Shown: piece by piece, positions 62,356 to 64,000 of the stretch
Position numbering within the stretch: position 1 is the stretch's first letter
Layout of the letters: each line of letters begins with the position of its first letter
Assembly: GCA_023091665.1 (NCBI GenBank)
Contig: JALJCQ010000009.1
Coordinates: 62,001 to 126,000 of the forward strand
Direction: 5' to 3'
From: Pythium myriotylum
Taxonomy: Eukaryota > Oomycota > Peronosporomycetes > Pythiales > Pythiaceae
DNA length: 64,000 nucleotides
Notes under the pieces: generated by a model
What the model was told of the DNA's origin: nothing
The model's input: the letters and a program-made list of their open reading frames with translations, nothing else
The model's database searches: none
Position numbers and translations under genes: made by a program

Positions 62356-63297
62356 GTGATCTCGTCAGTTGGCGCGGTCAGCTGAGAGATGGACATGGAC
62401 CTTACCCAAAGCAGTGCAATCCGCTCCTCCCTCACTTCGAACCCATCCACTCGGTTCAATGTTTTATACACACTGGACCTCTGAGTGTCCCGAATATATG
62501 GGGGGGGTCCGACAAAAAGAATCGAAAGCCTCTTTTGGTCCTCATTTGGTTAGTGATGGATTTCAAACCCTCAGCCACTTTGTCCATGGCCTCTGGTTGC
62601 AGCGAAAATCGCGCCTCCCCATTTTTTGTTGTTGTCATTTCTCCGCGCATTTTCTCAAATTTTGAGCTTTAGTGGTGACGCAAACGATGTGAAATGATAC
62701 ACACGAGTTCTGGTTACGCGGGTTACTCTGGAAGTTGATTCGCGAATTTTGCAGTTCGTAAGCCACGGAACTTGTATGCGGTTGCCAGTGCTCATCGACA
62801 ATACCCACCACCTCGACTACATGCAACTGGTCAAGTCCGGCCGAAACCCCAATATAAATTGTGGTTGTTCGGCTAGGCCCCGTCAATTGGGGCTGAACCG
62901 CTTTCCGGATCCATTTTTTTTCTTTCTCTGCCCCCAGAATTCGACCATGTTACGGTGGATAGAACTACTAACTCTCTTCTCCTTGCTACGTGGCAATCTC
63001 CACCCACACGCCCTACACAGAATTGTTGTCTTGATCGGCTTCAACTTGAATGACCGCAGAACTGAACCTCCGTAACCGTGAGATGTCCAATGCACTATCT
63101 CAGTATCTCAAAGTGTGCTCACTCCAACAAAATGGAACTGAGTGGAGTCTGTGAGCTCTCACCGCGAGGTTGTCTGCCAAGTGAATCCTGCCCTAGTACT
63201 TGAACGCCCTTCGCGAAATCTCCAATACGTCTCGTTCTCATTTGTTCTATTGTACAAAGCGTTTTCTTCTATGCCCTCAACGAAGGAAATATATGGT
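62356..63297. other. Intergenic region
   Basis: 942 bp holding the P450 promoter and the 3' flank of the last Cys-rich gene. No ORF with motifs, no RNA gene. Confidence 0.4.
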
Positions 63298-63606
63298 CTA
63301 GTAAGTCTTTGGGTAGCTGGCGTACGTCGAAGCGGGATATGTTCCCGTGGCGGTTGCTGGTGGAGGATACGTGCCTCCGTAAGGGTACGCAGACGCTTGG
63401 GCTGGAGGATACGCACTCGGGTACGCGGTGTAGTACCCTGCCGGCGAGGCCGTCGTTGGATATGCCGCAGCCGTGACGACGACAGGCTGCACATAGACTG
63501 GCCGGGCGTTGCAATACTCGTGGCGACGGCGTTCGTCCTCGGCGGCGTCGGCCGCACACCAGCAGCAGAGGCAGCCCAGAAGGCAGCAATCGGCTTCGTC
63601 GCACAT
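63298..63606 (-). CDS. Cys-rich VYVQPVVV-type protein 11 (dispersed copy)
   Basis: 102 residues on the minus strand, about 8.6 kb beyond the cluster. MCDEADCCLLGCLCCWCAAD, then acidic/Arg segment (AAEDERRRHEYC), RPVYVQPVVVTAAAYP and a long Tyr/Pro/Ala/Ser tail (PAGYYTAYPSAYPPAQ). Core TCATTCCACAACTT (63655-63642, minus) lies 35 bp before the ATG. Canonical block and motif leave no doubt about family membership. Confidence 0.8.
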   Translation of the reverse strand: MCDEADCCLLGCLCCWCAADAAEDERRRHEYCNARPVYVQPVVVTAAAYPTTASPAGYYTAYPSAYPPAQASAYPYGGTYPPPATATGTYPASTYASYPKTY

Positions 63607-64000
63607 GGTTCGTGGAGGAGGCGGTTTGAGGATGTGGAGTCAAGTTGTGGAATGAGACCTTGGGCTTCTGAGGCGACTAAACCTTCGCGTGCGTCGACGC
63701 CAGGGCCAAAGACTGAAGAAGTTGATTCTATGCGAGGAAGTGTGTGAGATTTCTGAGATTTCGGATGGCGGTGTCCAACGCAACGGCCTCGGCGATTGGA
63801 CGAAAATACACATTTCTGAAAATTTCCAGGTGAGGAGGAGCATGTCTAATAAGTGGCTTCACAAACCCAGGTGAATGGATACTTTGAAATATATCTAGGC
63901 ACGGGGGCATGGAAGTGCTCCCTGGGGGACAGACAACACCAGAGCGTGAACCAAAACGCGTTTGACAAAGCAAGTGCGTTGACTGATATTTTGATTCGCA
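63607..64000. other. Terminal segment
   Basis: 394 bp with the Inr+FPR-like promoter of the gene at 63606. Nothing else recognized up to the window edge. Confidence 0.4.

Noticed and set aside
1..64000. CRISPR arrays, bacterial operons, rRNA and tRNA genes
   Set aside because: No regularly spaced repeats, no ribosomal sequence recognized, no cloverleaf I could support by eye; a tRNAscan run would settle the tRNA question.

Overview
The window looks like a gene-dense stretch of oomycete nuclear DNA (Phytophthora/Pythium-like; inferred, no database search was possible). Supporting signs are 60-84 nt GT-AG introns that restore frames and align between paralogues, GC-rich coding sequence, YR (DIRS-order) and chromodomain Ty3/Gypsy retrotransposons, and start regions that often carry a motif close to the oomycete Inr+FPR core promoter (GCTCATTYYNCAWTTT).

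Layout. 1-11,320: a degraded DIRS-order (tyrosine-recombinase) retrotransposon on the minus strand, split by a Gypsy element with identical LTRs (1904-9056). 11,783-12,142: a small secreted Cys-rich gene. 12,360-20,365: a second Gypsy element, inserted in the last intron of a polytopic membrane-protein gene whose remaining exons lie at 20,386-22,091; this element also has a long antisense ORF. 22,701-24,523: an intact paralogue of that membrane gene. 25,175-35,075: single-copy genes: flavin-reductase-like protein, small mitochondrial protein, CWF19-like splicing factor, tyrosinase, Hikeshi homologue, BACE-like membrane aspartic protease and a four-TM protein. 35,306-40,503: four copies of a secreted-protein gene arranged as two long palindromes (arms 998 and 705 bp). 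40,776-44,426: Crooked-neck splicing factor and a mitochondrial TPR protein.

44,814-54,695 is an array of ten tiny genes for Cys-rich proteins. Each has an N-terminal Cys block (typically CDCCLLGCLCG[SA]CC) and most have a VYVQPVVV-like motif; an eleventh copy is at 63,298-63,606. The array encloses a third copy of the polytopic membrane gene, and a possible relic of it follows. I could not assign this protein family to a known one, and it is my main candidate for an undescribed system.

55,754-60,346 encodes a 1,508-residue PI3-kinase (PH, RBD-like, C2, helical and lipid kinase domains) fused to a C-terminal TKL-like pseudokinase. It is followed tail-to-tail by a cytochrome P450 (60,736-62,355).

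The host genes do not form one pathway. Themes are membrane or secreted proteins expanded by local duplication, housekeeping splicing factors, and recent transposon insertions that broke at least one gene.
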